A DNA stretch of 35,074 nucleotides from Lachnospiraceae bacterium (GCA_014804285.1 JAAVAA010000065.1:28794-63867); one strand, 5' to 3'. Positions 16,972 through 25,868 are shown, counted from the stretch's first letter. A program made the numbers and translations. Notes: a model not told the origin generated them from the sequence alone.

Positions 16972-18042
16972 ATGACAAAGAAGCAAGTAGTTCAGGCGGT
17001 TACATTCCTGGTTCTCTTTTTGGTGATATTAGCGCATTTAACTTACATGATCAGAACCAATGGTGAAGTGAAAGATATTTTTACAGGTTTTTATGCAGAG
17101 GAAGAGGACACACTGGATGTGGTCATAATCGGGTCCAGCCCTGTTTATCCCTTTTATAGCGGTGCAAAGCTTTGGGGAGAATATGGAATCACCTGTTATC
17201 CGTTATCGAGTCATGTACAGCGACCAAGCGCAACGCTGCCGCTCTTAAAAGAGGCATATAAAACCCAAGAGCCGCAGGTAGTCGTGTTTGAGATGCGCAT
17301 GTATACTATGGAAGATGGACGTATGGAAGACAATATGGCATATGCCAGAGGGGTTACTGATAATATGAAGTATTCCTTTAACCGGATTTATGCCATAAAC
17401 CGGTTGGTTGCGGAGCCGAGAGATAGATACACATATTACTTTGATATTTTTAAGTACCATTCAAATTGGAAGACAATAGTGCTGCCGGAGCAGCTTGCGT
17501 GTTTTTGGTATGAGAAATCAAATCCGCTAAAGGGGTTCGTGATCAAAGACGAAGTGGGTCCTTTAGAAAAAGAGCAGATTCCTGCCTGCACAGGCGTAAC
17601 AGATACTCTTCCAATTCCGGCGGAACAGGAGGAGCGGCTTTATGAGCTGCTAGAATACCTGAAGGAAAGACAGCAGCCGGCTTTATTTATTGTGTCTCCT
17701 TACCGGGAAGAGGAAGCGGAACAGAAGATGTTCAACTATATGAAAAATATTATAGAGTCCTATGGTTATGATTTTGTGAATATGAATGAACATTATGAAG
17801 AAATTGGAATTGATTTTGAGACCGATTATTATGATTACGGAGGGCATGTAAATTTCTTAGGAGCAGAAAAATGTACGGAATATTTAGGGGAGATTCTTAC
17901 GCCGTATCAGATTGAGGATAAGCGCGGGCAGGAAAAATATGCGTCCTGGGATAAGGCATATCAATATTATTTAGAAGCAGGCGCCCGGGCAGTTGATCAA
18001 ATATGGGATCATATTGAAAACGATGAATTTGCCTCAAGGTAG
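16972..18042 (+). CDS. Membrane-anchored SGNH-fold protein (DltD/AlgJ-like)
   Basis: The 356-residue protein has one N-terminal membrane helix (about residues 8-28) and a large domain that would face outside. The likely nucleophile block is VVIIGSSPVYPF (G54-S55-S56). The distal DxxxH block is DYGGHVNFLG, with D288 and H292, followed by GAEKCTEYLG. These are the expected Ser, Asp and His positions of SGNH hydrolases and acyltransferases such as DltD and AlgJ. The role could be O-acylation or deacylation of the exported glycan. The start chosen is ATG 16972 (GAGGA upstream); a longer frame from 16915 overlaps asnB. No acyl-donor membrane protein (MBOAT) is visible nearby. Confidence 0.7.
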   Translation: MTKKQVVQAVTFLVLFLVILAHLTYMIRTNGEVKDIFTGFYAEEEDTLDVVIIGSSPVYPFYSGAKLWGEYGITCYPLSSHVQRPSATLPLLKEAYKTQEPQVVVFEMRMYTMEDGRMEDNMAYARGVTDNMKYSFNRIYAINRLVAEPRDRYTYYFDIFKYHSNWKTIVLPEQLACFWYEKSNPLKGFVIKDEVGPLEKEQIPACTGVTDTLPIPAEQEERLYELLEYLKERQQPALFIVSPYREEEAEQKMFNYMKNIIESYGYDFVNMNEHYEEIGIDFETDYYDYGGHVNFLGAEKCTEYLGEILTPYQIEDKRGQEKYASWDKAYQYYLEAGARAVDQIWDHIENDEFASR

Positions 18043-18077
18043 AAATTGCAAATTAGAGGAAGGACATAACATAACAA

Positions 18078-19166
18078 ATGCATATAGCCATGTTGATTGG
18101 TGCTTTGTGCAAAGGCGGCGCAGAGCATGTTTTAGTAAATTTAGCAGATTATCTGGTTAAGCGCGGGCATCAGGTAACGGTAGTGACTCAGTATCAAAAA
18201 GAAAATGAATATTCATTAAATCCCAATGCGAAAAGAGTTATATCTGATATTAGTGAGAACGAAATTTCAAATAACCGCGTTACAAATTTTTTACGTCGTT
18301 TTTGCAAGCTGCGAAGAATTTGGAGACAGGAAAAACCAGATGTTATTTTATCTTTTATTGGGAAAAATAACATAATGGCAATTGCTACATCCATGTGGCT
18401 TCCTGTCTCTACAGTGGTATCTGTGAGAGGGGAGCCCAGAGAAGAATATTACAATAAAGGACTGCGGTTTATTGCCAAAATTCTGTTTCATTTTGCGGAC
18501 GGAGTTATATTACAGACAGAGCGCTGCCGCTCCTTTTTCCCTGCCGGGATAAGAAAAAAAGCTGTTATATTGAAAAATCCTGTCCAGTCTTCTTTTTTTA
18601 TGGAGCCGTATATTGGGCAGAGGGAGAAGACGATTACAGCGGTAGGCAGAATAGATGAGAATAAAAATCACAAAATGTTAATTCGTGCTTTTTCACAGAT
18701 AGCAGACGAATTTCCTGAGTACAAATTGATCATTTATGGAGATGGGGAGAAGAGAGAGGAGCTTCAACAGAGCGTAGAAAAATCAGGCTTAGAAAATAGA
18801 GTTTTTCTCCCGGGAAGAATTGAAGATGTGGCCGGCACTATTTACAAAACACGTGTTTTTGTATTGTCATCTAATACAGAGGGGATGCCTAATACTTTAC
18901 TTGAGGCAATGGCATTGGGGCTGACTGTTGTGTCTACAGACTGTCCGTGCGGCGGGCCGGCTGAGATTATTGAACATGGTAAAAATGGGTTATTAACTCC
19001 GGTTGGGGATGAAAATTTAATGAAGGAAAACTTGCAATTCTTGTTAAAAAACTTGCAAAAGGCGGATGAAATGGGAAATAATGCAAGAATAACAAGTGAG
19101 ATTTACAAACCGGAAGCAGTTCTTTCAGAATGGGAAAAATACTTGATTTTACAGAAAAAAAGATGA
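18078..19166 (+). CDS. GT4-family glycosyltransferase
   Basis: The 362-residue GT-B protein begins HIAMLIGALCKGGAEHVLVN, and its second domain starts VGRIDENKNHKMLIRAF. EX7E is EGMPNTLLE (E268 and E276), followed by STDCPCGGPAEII. It resembles the enzyme at 13177 and, like that one, lies upstream of an AsnB gene. The GAGGAAGGA at 18056-18063 is about 14 bases from ATG 18078, which is long, so the start is slightly uncertain. The gene appears AT-richer than the asnB copy before it, possibly a sign of separate origin. Confidence 0.85.
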   Translation: MHIAMLIGALCKGGAEHVLVNLADYLVKRGHQVTVVTQYQKENEYSLNPNAKRVISDISENEISNNRVTNFLRRFCKLRRIWRQEKPDVILSFIGKNNIMAIATSMWLPVSTVVSVRGEPREEYYNKGLRFIAKILFHFADGVILQTERCRSFFPAGIRKKAVILKNPVQSSFFMEPYIGQREKTITAVGRIDENKNHKMLIRAFSQIADEFPEYKLIIYGDGEKREELQQSVEKSGLENRVFLPGRIEDVAGTIYKTRVFVLSSNTEGMPNTLLEAMALGLTVVSTDCPCGGPAEIIEHGKNGLLTPVGDENLMKENLQFLLKNLQKADEMGNNARITSEIYKPEAVLSEWEKYLILQKKR

Positions 19167-19182
19167 AACAGGAGATGACATA

Positions 19183-21066
19183 ATGTGTGGGATAGCAGGG
19201 GTGTGCAATTTTGCAAGAAACGGGAAAAAAAATGTTGAGCGAATGAAGGAACGAATGATTCACCGGGGACCTGATGCGTCGGGAACTTATGTTTCGGAGG
19301 ACGGAAATGTTGTATTGGGGCATAGACGACTTTCAGTTATCGATTTATCTGAGAACGGATCTCAACCTATGCTTTCACATAACGGTCGATATGTAATTGC
19401 TTACAATGGAGAGATATATAACTATAAATTCGTAGCCCAAAAGCTGCTTGCTGAAGGTAAGGTGCATAAATTTCGCGGAAGTTCAGATACAGAGGTGTTG
19501 TTAGAGGCTTTTGAGGCATATGGGATAAAGCAAGCTATCAGTATGTGTAAAGGGATGTTCGCTATTTCTCTATATGATAAGGAAGAAAAGACATTATATC
19601 TTTTGCGCGACCGGGTAGGAGAAAAGCCGCTTTATTATGGAATGGTAAATGGAAGCTTTGTGTTTGCTTCTGATGCCGGGTGCTTTTCGGTATTGGATGA
19701 TTTTAGTAATCCAATTAATCGTAAGGTTCTTGATTTATATTTTGTCCATGGCTATATTCCAGCACCATATTCTATTTATGAAGACATTTTTAAGCTGGAG
19801 CCCGGCACGATATTGAGGATCTCGTATCCATTTAAACAGTGGGAGATTGAGAGCTATTGGGATATGAAGGAGGCGGCAAGGTTCGGACAGAATAATCTTT
19901 TTAAAGGAAGCCGTAAGGAAGCTGCTGATGAACTGGAAAGACTATTAAAGGAATCCATTGCAGGACAAATGGCGGCGGATGTACCTGTGGGCGCTTTTTT
20001 GTCAGCGGGAATTGACAGCAGCACAGTAGTGGCTCTGATGCAGACTTTGCATAAAGAAAAGGTCAAAACCTTTACGATCGGCATGGAGGAGAAGGGATAT
20101 AATGAGGCAGTTTTCGCGAAAGAAATAGCTGAGCATCTTGGCACAGAGCATACGGAATTGTACATTTCGGAGCAGGATGCTATAGGTGTTATTCCTAAAT
20201 TGGGGTATATGTTCGGGGAGCCGTTCGCGGATTCTTCGCAGATTCCCACATATCTTGTTAGTAAGATGACAAGAGAGCATGTAACAGTATCTTTAAGTGG
20301 TGATGGCGGCGATGAATTGTTCTGCGGCTATACTTCTTATGCATCGGTAGAAAGAATCTGGAATAAGATGAAAGCAGTTCCTTATGTGATTCGAAAACCG
20401 GTCAGTGAGCTTGTTCTTAAAAGCCCGCTTAACAGAAAACAGATTTATAGGGTGAAGGGAAAGCTTTTAGGTACGAAAGGACCTGCTGATTTATATATTT
20501 GTTCCAATGAGACGGAACCTTTAGCAAGAAAGATCAGCTTATATCATGGAAACTGTTCTTATAAACATAGCGAATATCAGGAAGGATTTCTTGGGGAAAC
20601 GAATCACAATATTATGTTGATGGACATGCTTATGTATCATCCGGATGACATTTTAGTAAAGGTTGACAGAGCGGCGATGGCGGTTTCTTTGGAGACCAGA
20701 GTCCCAATGCTGGATAAAGATGTCGTTGAATTTGCATGGAGCCTTCCCATTGATTATGAGCGTGAGAATGGTATTGGAAAACAGGTACTGCGCGATGTGC
20801 TTTACCGCTATGTGCCCAAAGAAATGATGGAACGTCCTAAAAAGGGTTTTTCCATACCTATAGATAAATGGTTAAAAAAGCCACAGCTTCGGGAGTGGGC
20901 AGAAAATCTGCTTGATCGGAATAAGCTGAAGGAGCAAAATCTTTTAGATCCGGATGTGGTTTGGAAAATATGGGAGGATTTTATTTTACGGGATGTGTGG
21001 AGAATTCAGATATGGTATATTTTAATGTTTCAGGAATGGCTTCGTCTTGGAGAAGGCAGGCAGTAG
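19183..21066 (+). CDS. asnB: AsnB-type glutamine-dependent amidotransferase, copy 2
   Basis: This second asparagine-synthase-like protein is also 627 residues but clearly divergent from copy 1. C2 in MCGIAGV is the glutaminase nucleophile, with IHRGPDASG and YNGEIYN. The ATP loop reads SAGIDSS at 274-280, with Ala where copy 1 has Gly. SLSGDGGDELFCGY and KVDRAAM are intact. The two copies are too different for a recent duplication and may amidate two different uronic acid residues, or the same acid at different steps. The GT4 immediately upstream probably belongs with it. One copy could be a true asparagine synthase, but two in a glycan locus argue otherwise. Confidence 0.85.
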   Translation: MCGIAGVCNFARNGKKNVERMKERMIHRGPDASGTYVSEDGNVVLGHRRLSVIDLSENGSQPMLSHNGRYVIAYNGEIYNYKFVAQKLLAEGKVHKFRGSSDTEVLLEAFEAYGIKQAISMCKGMFAISLYDKEEKTLYLLRDRVGEKPLYYGMVNGSFVFASDAGCFSVLDDFSNPINRKVLDLYFVHGYIPAPYSIYEDIFKLEPGTILRISYPFKQWEIESYWDMKEAARFGQNNLFKGSRKEAADELERLLKESIAGQMAADVPVGAFLSAGIDSSTVVALMQTLHKEKVKTFTIGMEEKGYNEAVFAKEIAEHLGTEHTELYISEQDAIGVIPKLGYMFGEPFADSSQIPTYLVSKMTREHVTVSLSGDGGDELFCGYTSYASVERIWNKMKAVPYVIRKPVSELVLKSPLNRKQIYRVKGKLLGTKGPADLYICSNETEPLARKISLYHGNCSYKHSEYQEGFLGETNHNIMLMDMLMYHPDDILVKVDRAAMAVSLETRVPMLDKDVVEFAWSLPIDYERENGIGKQVLRDVLYRYVPKEMMERPKKGFSIPIDKWLKKPQLREWAENLLDRNKLKEQNLLDPDVVWKIWEDFILRDVWRIQIWYILMFQEWLRLGEGRQ

Positions 21067-21081
21067 GTCGGAGGTGAGTAA

Positions 21082-22038
21082 ATGAATATCATCAGAATGT
21101 CTGGCGGGTTGGGAAACCAGATGTTTCAATATGCATTATATTTAAAGCTCTGCGCTATGGGGAAGGAAGTAAAGTTTGATGATATTAATGAATATCGGGG
21201 AGAAAAAGCAAGACCGATTGTTTTGGCCATATTTGGAATAGATTATCCCAGAGCTACATGGAATGAAATAATTAAATTCACTGACCAGTCCATGGAAATA
21301 AAAAAGAGAATCCGCAGGCATCTTTTTGGAAGAAAAGCGGTTTGGTATGAGGAGCAGGGAAGCTACGACCCGCAGGTTCTTTCCTTTGATTCCATGTATC
21401 TAAAAGGCGGGTTTCAGAGTGAGAAGTATTTTGAAGATATTAAAGATGAGGTAAGGAGTACTTATCAGTTTCCGGAACTCGATGAAATGCATCTTCCTGA
21501 AAAGCTGCACCTTGTTACCCAAAGCTGTCTTAATAAGATAGAGGGCTGTGAATCGGCAGCGCTTCATATGTATCGCGGAGATTCCAGAAATAATGAAGAG
21601 CTGTATGATGGAATCTGTACGGAACAATATTATGAGGGAGCAGTGCGTTATATACAGGACCGGCATCCAAATGCGGTTTTCTTTATTTTCAGCAATGAAC
21701 CTAAGTGGGTAAAAGGCTGGGTGATTGCGCTGATGAAAAGCCAGATAAAAGAAGGAATGAGCAAAGAGGAGATCCGGGGGTTGGAAAGCCGTTTTGTGCT
21801 TGTGGAAGCAAACAGTCAGCATACTGGTTATCTGGATATGTTTTTAATGAGCAGATGCAAACACAATATCATCAGCAATTCCAGCTTCAGCTGGTGGGCG
21901 GCATGGATCAATAAAAATCCAGATAAGCTCGTATGTGCACCAAGCAGGTGGAAAAATGAGGGTGAAAGTAACGAAGTATATACAGCAGGTATGACGCTAA
22001 TTAATGAAAAGGGAAAGGTAGAGCGGACAGTCAAATAA
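21082..22038 (+). CDS. GT11-family alpha-1,2-fucosyltransferase-like protein, copy 1 (variant motif)
   Basis: The 318-residue protein starts with the family signature GGLGNQMFQYALYLKL and ends with SNSSFSWWAAW. The GDP-sugar-binding motif HxRRGD appears as HMYRGD at 162-167, so the first Arg of the pair is Tyr. Family members transfer L-fucose from GDP-fucose through an alpha-1,2 link. The next gene is a closely related paralogue with the intact motif, showing a tandem duplication followed by divergence. It ends in TAATG shared with the next start. No gmd or fcl genes for GDP-fucose are in the window, so donor supply must come from elsewhere, or the donor differs. Confidence 0.85.
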   Translation: MNIIRMSGGLGNQMFQYALYLKLCAMGKEVKFDDINEYRGEKARPIVLAIFGIDYPRATWNEIIKFTDQSMEIKKRIRRHLFGRKAVWYEEQGSYDPQVLSFDSMYLKGGFQSEKYFEDIKDEVRSTYQFPELDEMHLPEKLHLVTQSCLNKIEGCESAALHMYRGDSRNNEELYDGICTEQYYEGAVRYIQDRHPNAVFFIFSNEPKWVKGWVIALMKSQIKEGMSKEEIRGLESRFVLVEANSQHTGYLDMFLMSRCKHNIISNSSFSWWAAWINKNPDKLVCAPSRWKNEGESNEVYTAGMTLINEKGKVERTVK

Positions 22039-22943
22039 TGAATATTATCAGAATGACCGGCGGATTGGGCAACCAAATGTTTCAATATGCCCTATATTTA
22101 AAACTGAAATCACTTGGCAGAGAAGTGAAGATGGATGATTGTACAGAGTATGAAGGTTTAAATGCCCGCCCAATCATGCTGTGGTGTTTTGGTATTTCCT
22201 ATCCTCAAGCGTCCAAAAGAGAGATCAAGGAACTGACCGATGGCTTTATGGAACTTCACCATCGGATCAGAAGAAAGCTGTTCGGCAGGAAGTCTTTGGA
22301 ATATATGGAACAGAGCTGCAATTTTGATCAGCAGATTTTGATCAGAGAACCGGTGTATCTGACCGGATATTTCCAAAGCGAGCAGTATTTTAAGGACATA
22401 GAAGAACAGGTGAGAAGCGCGTTTAGCTTTTCAGATAAAATTTGGGAAGGGTTGGATAAATCTCTTTTAGAAAGGATAAAAGGGTATCAGAGGAGGATTG
22501 ATGAGTCTTTGGCTGTGTCAGTGCATGTACGGCGCGGGGACTATTTAGAAAATGAAGCGGCTTATGGGCATATATGTACAGAGGCTTATTATCGAAAGGC
22601 AATTGAGTTTGTGCGGAACAAGTATCCCCAGGCTACCTTCTTTTTTTTCAGCAATGAGCCCCAGTGGGTTAGAAAGTGGCTGGAAAAGGAGTATCCGAAA
22701 GATTTATTATTTGAAGTAATCGAAGGAACAGATGAAGCCACAGGATACTTTGACTTGTTTTTGATGAGCAGATGCAGGCATCATATTATTGCTAATTCCA
22801 GTTTTAGCTGGTGGGGGGGTTGGCTGAATCCGGATAAAGAAAAAATAGTGATTGCTCCCTCTAAGTGGCATAATAAGCAGGATTATAGGGATATTTACAC
22901 TGAAAATATGATAAAAATTTCAGATGATGGCACGATGGAATAA
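22038..22943 (+). CDS. GT11-family alpha-1,2-fucosyltransferase, copy 2
   Basis: The 301-residue paralogue of the previous gene shares GGLGNQMFQYALYLKL at the same position. It also shares RPIxLxxFGIxYP, RIRRxLFGRK and FQSExYFxDIxxxVRS. The donor-binding motif is intact as HVRRGDY (H163, R165, R166, D168). SNEPQWVRKW and ANSSFSWWGGW follow, as in other bacterial alpha-1,2-fucosyltransferases. Start and previous stop overlap by one base. The likely reaction is transfer of fucose, or a related GDP-6-deoxy sugar, to the growing lipid-linked glycan in the cytoplasm. Confidence 0.9.
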   Translation: MNIIRMTGGLGNQMFQYALYLKLKSLGREVKMDDCTEYEGLNARPIMLWCFGISYPQASKREIKELTDGFMELHHRIRRKLFGRKSLEYMEQSCNFDQQILIREPVYLTGYFQSEQYFKDIEEQVRSAFSFSDKIWEGLDKSLLERIKGYQRRIDESLAVSVHVRRGDYLENEAAYGHICTEAYYRKAIEFVRNKYPQATFFFFSNEPQWVRKWLEKEYPKDLLFEVIEGTDEATGYFDLFLMSRCRHHIIANSSFSWWGGWLNPDKEKIVIAPSKWHNKQDYRDIYTENMIKISDDGTME

Positions 22944-22989
22944 AAGGCTTTAGTTGGTTAAGCAGCGATTAATTAGAGGAATGGGAAAA

Positions 22990-24039
22990 ATGCAGGGAGA
23001 AAAGTTGGTTTCGGTTATTGTGGCGGCATATAATATTGAAAGTTATCTTCCCAGATGCATGGATAGTCTTCTGGCACAAACATATAGTCCGCTGGAAATT
23101 ATTCTGGTAGATGACGGATCGACAGATGGGACCGCGGCTATCTGTGATAGATATGGGACTGAGTATAAGCATATAAGGGTAATACATCGAAAGAACGGCG
23201 GATTGTCTGCGGCGCGTAATTCGGGTTTAGAAATCGCGAGAGGTGATTTTATTGGCTATGTGGATGGGGACGATTGGGTAGAACCGGAGATGTATGAAAA
23301 CATGGTAAATGCCTGCATGGAGACCGGCGCCCAGATTGCCTGTTGCAGTTACCGGGAAATTGGAGAAGGCGGGGAAGAAACGAATCCTTCCGGAAAACGT
23401 TTGGAACTGAACATGCGGGAAGCTATGGATTTATATCTGTGCGGTGATTCTAAATTTGGTATTTATAACTCTGTTTGGAGCAAGCTGTTTGACCGAGAGC
23501 TGGTAAAAGATATCCGTTTTGTGGAGGGTAAATCTTCGGAGGACATCATGTATACTACATGGGCAATCTCGAAAGCGGAGAAATGTGTCTTGATGGACGA
23601 GGCGTATTATAATTATGTGGTGGACCGGAGCGGGAGCATTATGAATGTAAGGCTTGCAGAACGAAGATTTCAGGATGAAATTCCCTTTTGGCAGGAACAG
23701 GTCGGTTATCTGTATGGTCTGGGGGAGCAAGAGCTGGCTCAAAAGGCGGCTCATCGTTTTTACCGGCGCCTGCTTGACTATTATTTGGATTTCCGCAGAA
23801 GGAAAATGGGGGATGCGGCAAAGCAACTGATTGGGATTTTAAGGGGTGAAAAAGCTGAGGTGAAGCGGATTTATCAAAATGATTTTATTCCCATAGGTGA
23901 TAAGGTGCGGATGAATCTGGCGTTGATTACACCTTCCGGATATTATGAGATTGTGAAGCTGTATGATAAATATGTGATTCCGTTGCGGCAGCACCTAGGA
24001 AAGCCGGAGGAAAAATTTGCTTACTATAGTAAGTTATGA
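22990..24039 (+). CDS. GT2-family glycosyltransferase
   Basis: The 349-residue GT-A enzyme begins LVSVIVAAYNIESYLPRCMDS. It has VDDGSTDGT, GGLSAARNSG and the metal-binding DGDDW (D92, D94, D95). The C-terminal part, with SKLFDRELV and SEDIMYTTW, is typical of capsule GT2 enzymes of about 330-350 residues. ATG 22990 has AGAGGA nine bases upstream; the earlier ATG 22981 and TTG 22954 fit less well. The sugar transferred cannot be read. Its last codons form part of a 14-base palindrome (24020-24033). Confidence 0.87.
   Translation: MQGEKLVSVIVAAYNIESYLPRCMDSLLAQTYSPLEIILVDDGSTDGTAAICDRYGTEYKHIRVIHRKNGGLSAARNSGLEIARGDFIGYVDGDDWVEPEMYENMVNACMETGAQIACCSYREIGEGGEETNPSGKRLELNMREAMDLYLCGDSKFGIYNSVWSKLFDRELVKDIRFVEGKSSEDIMYTTWAISKAEKCVLMDEAYYNYVVDRSGSIMNVRLAERRFQDEIPFWQEQVGYLYGLGEQELAQKAAHRFYRRLLDYYLDFRRRKMGDAAKQLIGILRGEKAEVKRIYQNDFIPIGDKVRMNLALITPSGYYEIVKLYDKYVIPLRQHLGKPEEKFAYYSKL
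24020..24033. repeat. Perfect 14-base palindrome at the end of the GT2 gene
   Basis: CTTACTATAGTAAG is its own reverse complement and spans the last codons (YSK) before the stop at 24037-24039. No T-run follows, so it does not look like an intrinsic terminator. It could be an operator-like site or chance in AT-rich sequence. Confidence 0.3.
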
Positions 24040-24065
24040 TACAATTTTTATGATTATGTATACAG

Positions 24066-24085
24066 GCAATCGTATACGGAATTGC
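24066..24085 (+). repeat. Small hairpin just before the ABC transporter ribosome binding site
   Basis: GCAAT at 24066-24070 pairs with ATTGC at 24081-24085, and CGTATACG between them can add two more pairs around a TATA loop with a GA bulge. A competing pairing of GTATAC 24058-24063 with 24072-24077 exists. The AAGGAG ribosome binding site begins at 24089, so the hairpin could affect initiation. There is no U-tract, so it is not a terminator. Confidence 0.25.
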
Positions 24086-24098
24086 TGCAAGGAGAAAG

Positions 24099-25868
24099 AT
24101 GGACAATATAAGTATGATTAAAAAGATCAGGTCTATATTTGACCGGAAACAGAAGTTCCAGTTAGTAGTGTTGGGAATAATGATTGTTATTGGCGGATTT
24201 CTGGAAACATTAGGTGTAGGCGCTATGATGCCAGTGGTGATGGTGCTCATCACACCAGAAACTTTGATGAAATATATTGAAAGATATGCCTTTTTACAAG
24301 AGTTATGTGATCTTTTTCATATTCAGAATGTAAGTCAGATTACCATGGCGTTATTGTTGGCATTAATGGGAGTTTATGTGGTCAAGAATTTATATATTTT
24401 GTTTCTGACTTATAAGCAGAACACTTTTATCGACCAGAATAGGAACCGAATGATCAGCCGGGTAATGGCGGAATTTTTAAACAGACCTTATGAGGAATAT
24501 CTGGGGGCGGATATTCCCACTGTGTTTCGAATCACGGACAGTGATATTCCCAATACATTTTCTCTGATGCTGTCCATGATTCAGTTGGCATCTGAAGTAG
24601 TGGTATCTTGTCTGATTTTTGTCATGCTGTTGATTATGGATGCGTCAATGACCGTATTTATTTTGTTACTTTTCGGAACAATGACGCTATTGATCATTAA
24701 AGTATTTAAGCCCCGCTTGAATAAGATCGGCAGTAAAAACCAGTCCATACAGTCCAGAATTGCCAAGTGGAGAATACAGGCAATTTATGGTCTCAAGGAT
24801 GTAAAAGTACTGAACAGGGAAGAATTTTTTGTACGCAATTATTATGAGAGCGGAAAAATAGGAGCCAATGTGTCAACAACTTATGCTGTGATGAATAATA
24901 CCCCCAGGCTTCTTATTGAAACAGTATTTATTGTGGGAGTTCTTGGTTTTCTTATGCTTTTTATCCGCAGCGGCGGGGACATGTCCCTGATGGTGTCCAC
25001 AGTGTCTGCTTTTGGTGTGGCGGCAATGAGGGTATTGCCCAGCGTAAACCGCATCAATACTTATATCACACAGATTTCCTACTCGCAGCCCAGCCTTGAC
25101 TTTGTGTATCAGAACCTTCAGGAAGGAATGAAAACAGATGCGATGCTGGCAGAGCGCAGAGCCAATTCTCAGAAGAACAAGCTGAAACTGGAGCATCAGA
25201 TTGAGCTGGATCACATTTCTTTTCATTATCCGGATTCGGATAAAGATATTTTTACGGAAGCACATATGGTGGTGCCAAAAGGTAAATCCGTAGGGATTAT
25301 CGGAACTTCTGGTGCAGGGAAATCTACTATCGTGGATATATTGCTGGGACTTTTACATGCCCAGAAGGGTGCAATTACCTGTGATGGGGTAGATATTTTT
25401 AGAAATTATGAATCTTGGTTGGCACAGGTGGGCTATATTCCGCAGTCCATTTATCTGATTGATGAGTCAATTAGGGATAACATTGCTTTTGGTATTGATG
25501 AAGAGAAGATTGATGAGAAGAGAATTTGGGAGGTGCTTGAGGAAGCGCAATTAAAAGAATTTGTGGAGGAACTGCCTCAGGGACTTGATACGACTATCGG
25601 CGACAGAGGCGTCAGGTTATCCGGCGGACAGCGGCAGAGGATCGGCATTGCCAGGGCGCTTTATCATGACCCGGAGATTCTGGTGTTCGATGAGGCTACA
25701 TCGGCTCTTGATAATGACACGGAAGCGGCAGTGATGGATGCGGTCAATAGTTTCCATGGAAAAAAGACTATGATTATTATTGCGCACAGATTAAATACGA
25801 TTGAAAAGTGTGATGTGATCTATAAGGTGGAAGACAGAAAACTGGTGGAGACTACATTAAAAAAATGA
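24099..25868 (+). CDS. ABC-type lipid-linked oligosaccharide flippase (PglK/MsbA-like half transporter)
   Basis: The 589-residue protein fuses an N-terminal six-helix membrane domain (to about residue 330) to an ATPase domain. Its opening, GGFLETLGVGAMMPVVMVL, resembles PglK/WlaB-type flippases. Walker A is GTSGAGKST (G402-T410, K408), the signature LSGGQ lies at 507-511, and Walker B ends in FDEATSALD with E532. As a homodimer it should use ATP to flip undecaprenyl-diphosphate-linked oligosaccharide to the outer face. It is the only obvious exporter in the window, and no Wzx-type flippase is seen. It pairs logically with the Pgl-like start module at 181-4979. A drug exporter is the less likely alternative. 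Confidence 0.85.
   Translation: MDNISMIKKIRSIFDRKQKFQLVVLGIMIVIGGFLETLGVGAMMPVVMVLITPETLMKYIERYAFLQELCDLFHIQNVSQITMALLLALMGVYVVKNLYILFLTYKQNTFIDQNRNRMISRVMAEFLNRPYEEYLGADIPTVFRITDSDIPNTFSLMLSMIQLASEVVVSCLIFVMLLIMDASMTVFILLLFGTMTLLIIKVFKPRLNKIGSKNQSIQSRIAKWRIQAIYGLKDVKVLNREEFFVRNYYESGKIGANVSTTYAVMNNTPRLLIETVFIVGVLGFLMLFIRSGGDMSLMVSTVSAFGVAAMRVLPSVNRINTYITQISYSQPSLDFVYQNLQEGMKTDAMLAERRANSQKNKLKLEHQIELDHISFHYPDSDKDIFTEAHMVVPKGKSVGIIGTSGAGKSTIVDILLGLLHAQKGAITCDGVDIFRNYESWLAQVGYIPQSIYLIDESIRDNIAFGIDEEKIDEKRIWEVLEEAQLKEFVEELPQGLDTTIGDRGVRLSGGQRQRIGIARALYHDPEILVFDEATSALDNDTEAAVMDAVNSFHGKKTMIIIAHRLNTIEKCDVIYKVEDRKLVETTLKK

Noticed and set aside
21082..22943. Frameshifted single fucosyltransferase
   Set aside because: Both reading frames are full length with separate starts, full N- and C-terminal motifs and clear sequence divergence, so they are two genes.
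24037..24065. A promoter in the gap before the ABC transporter
   Set aside because: AT-rich hexamers occur, but no -35/-10 pair with 16-18 base spacing was convincing.
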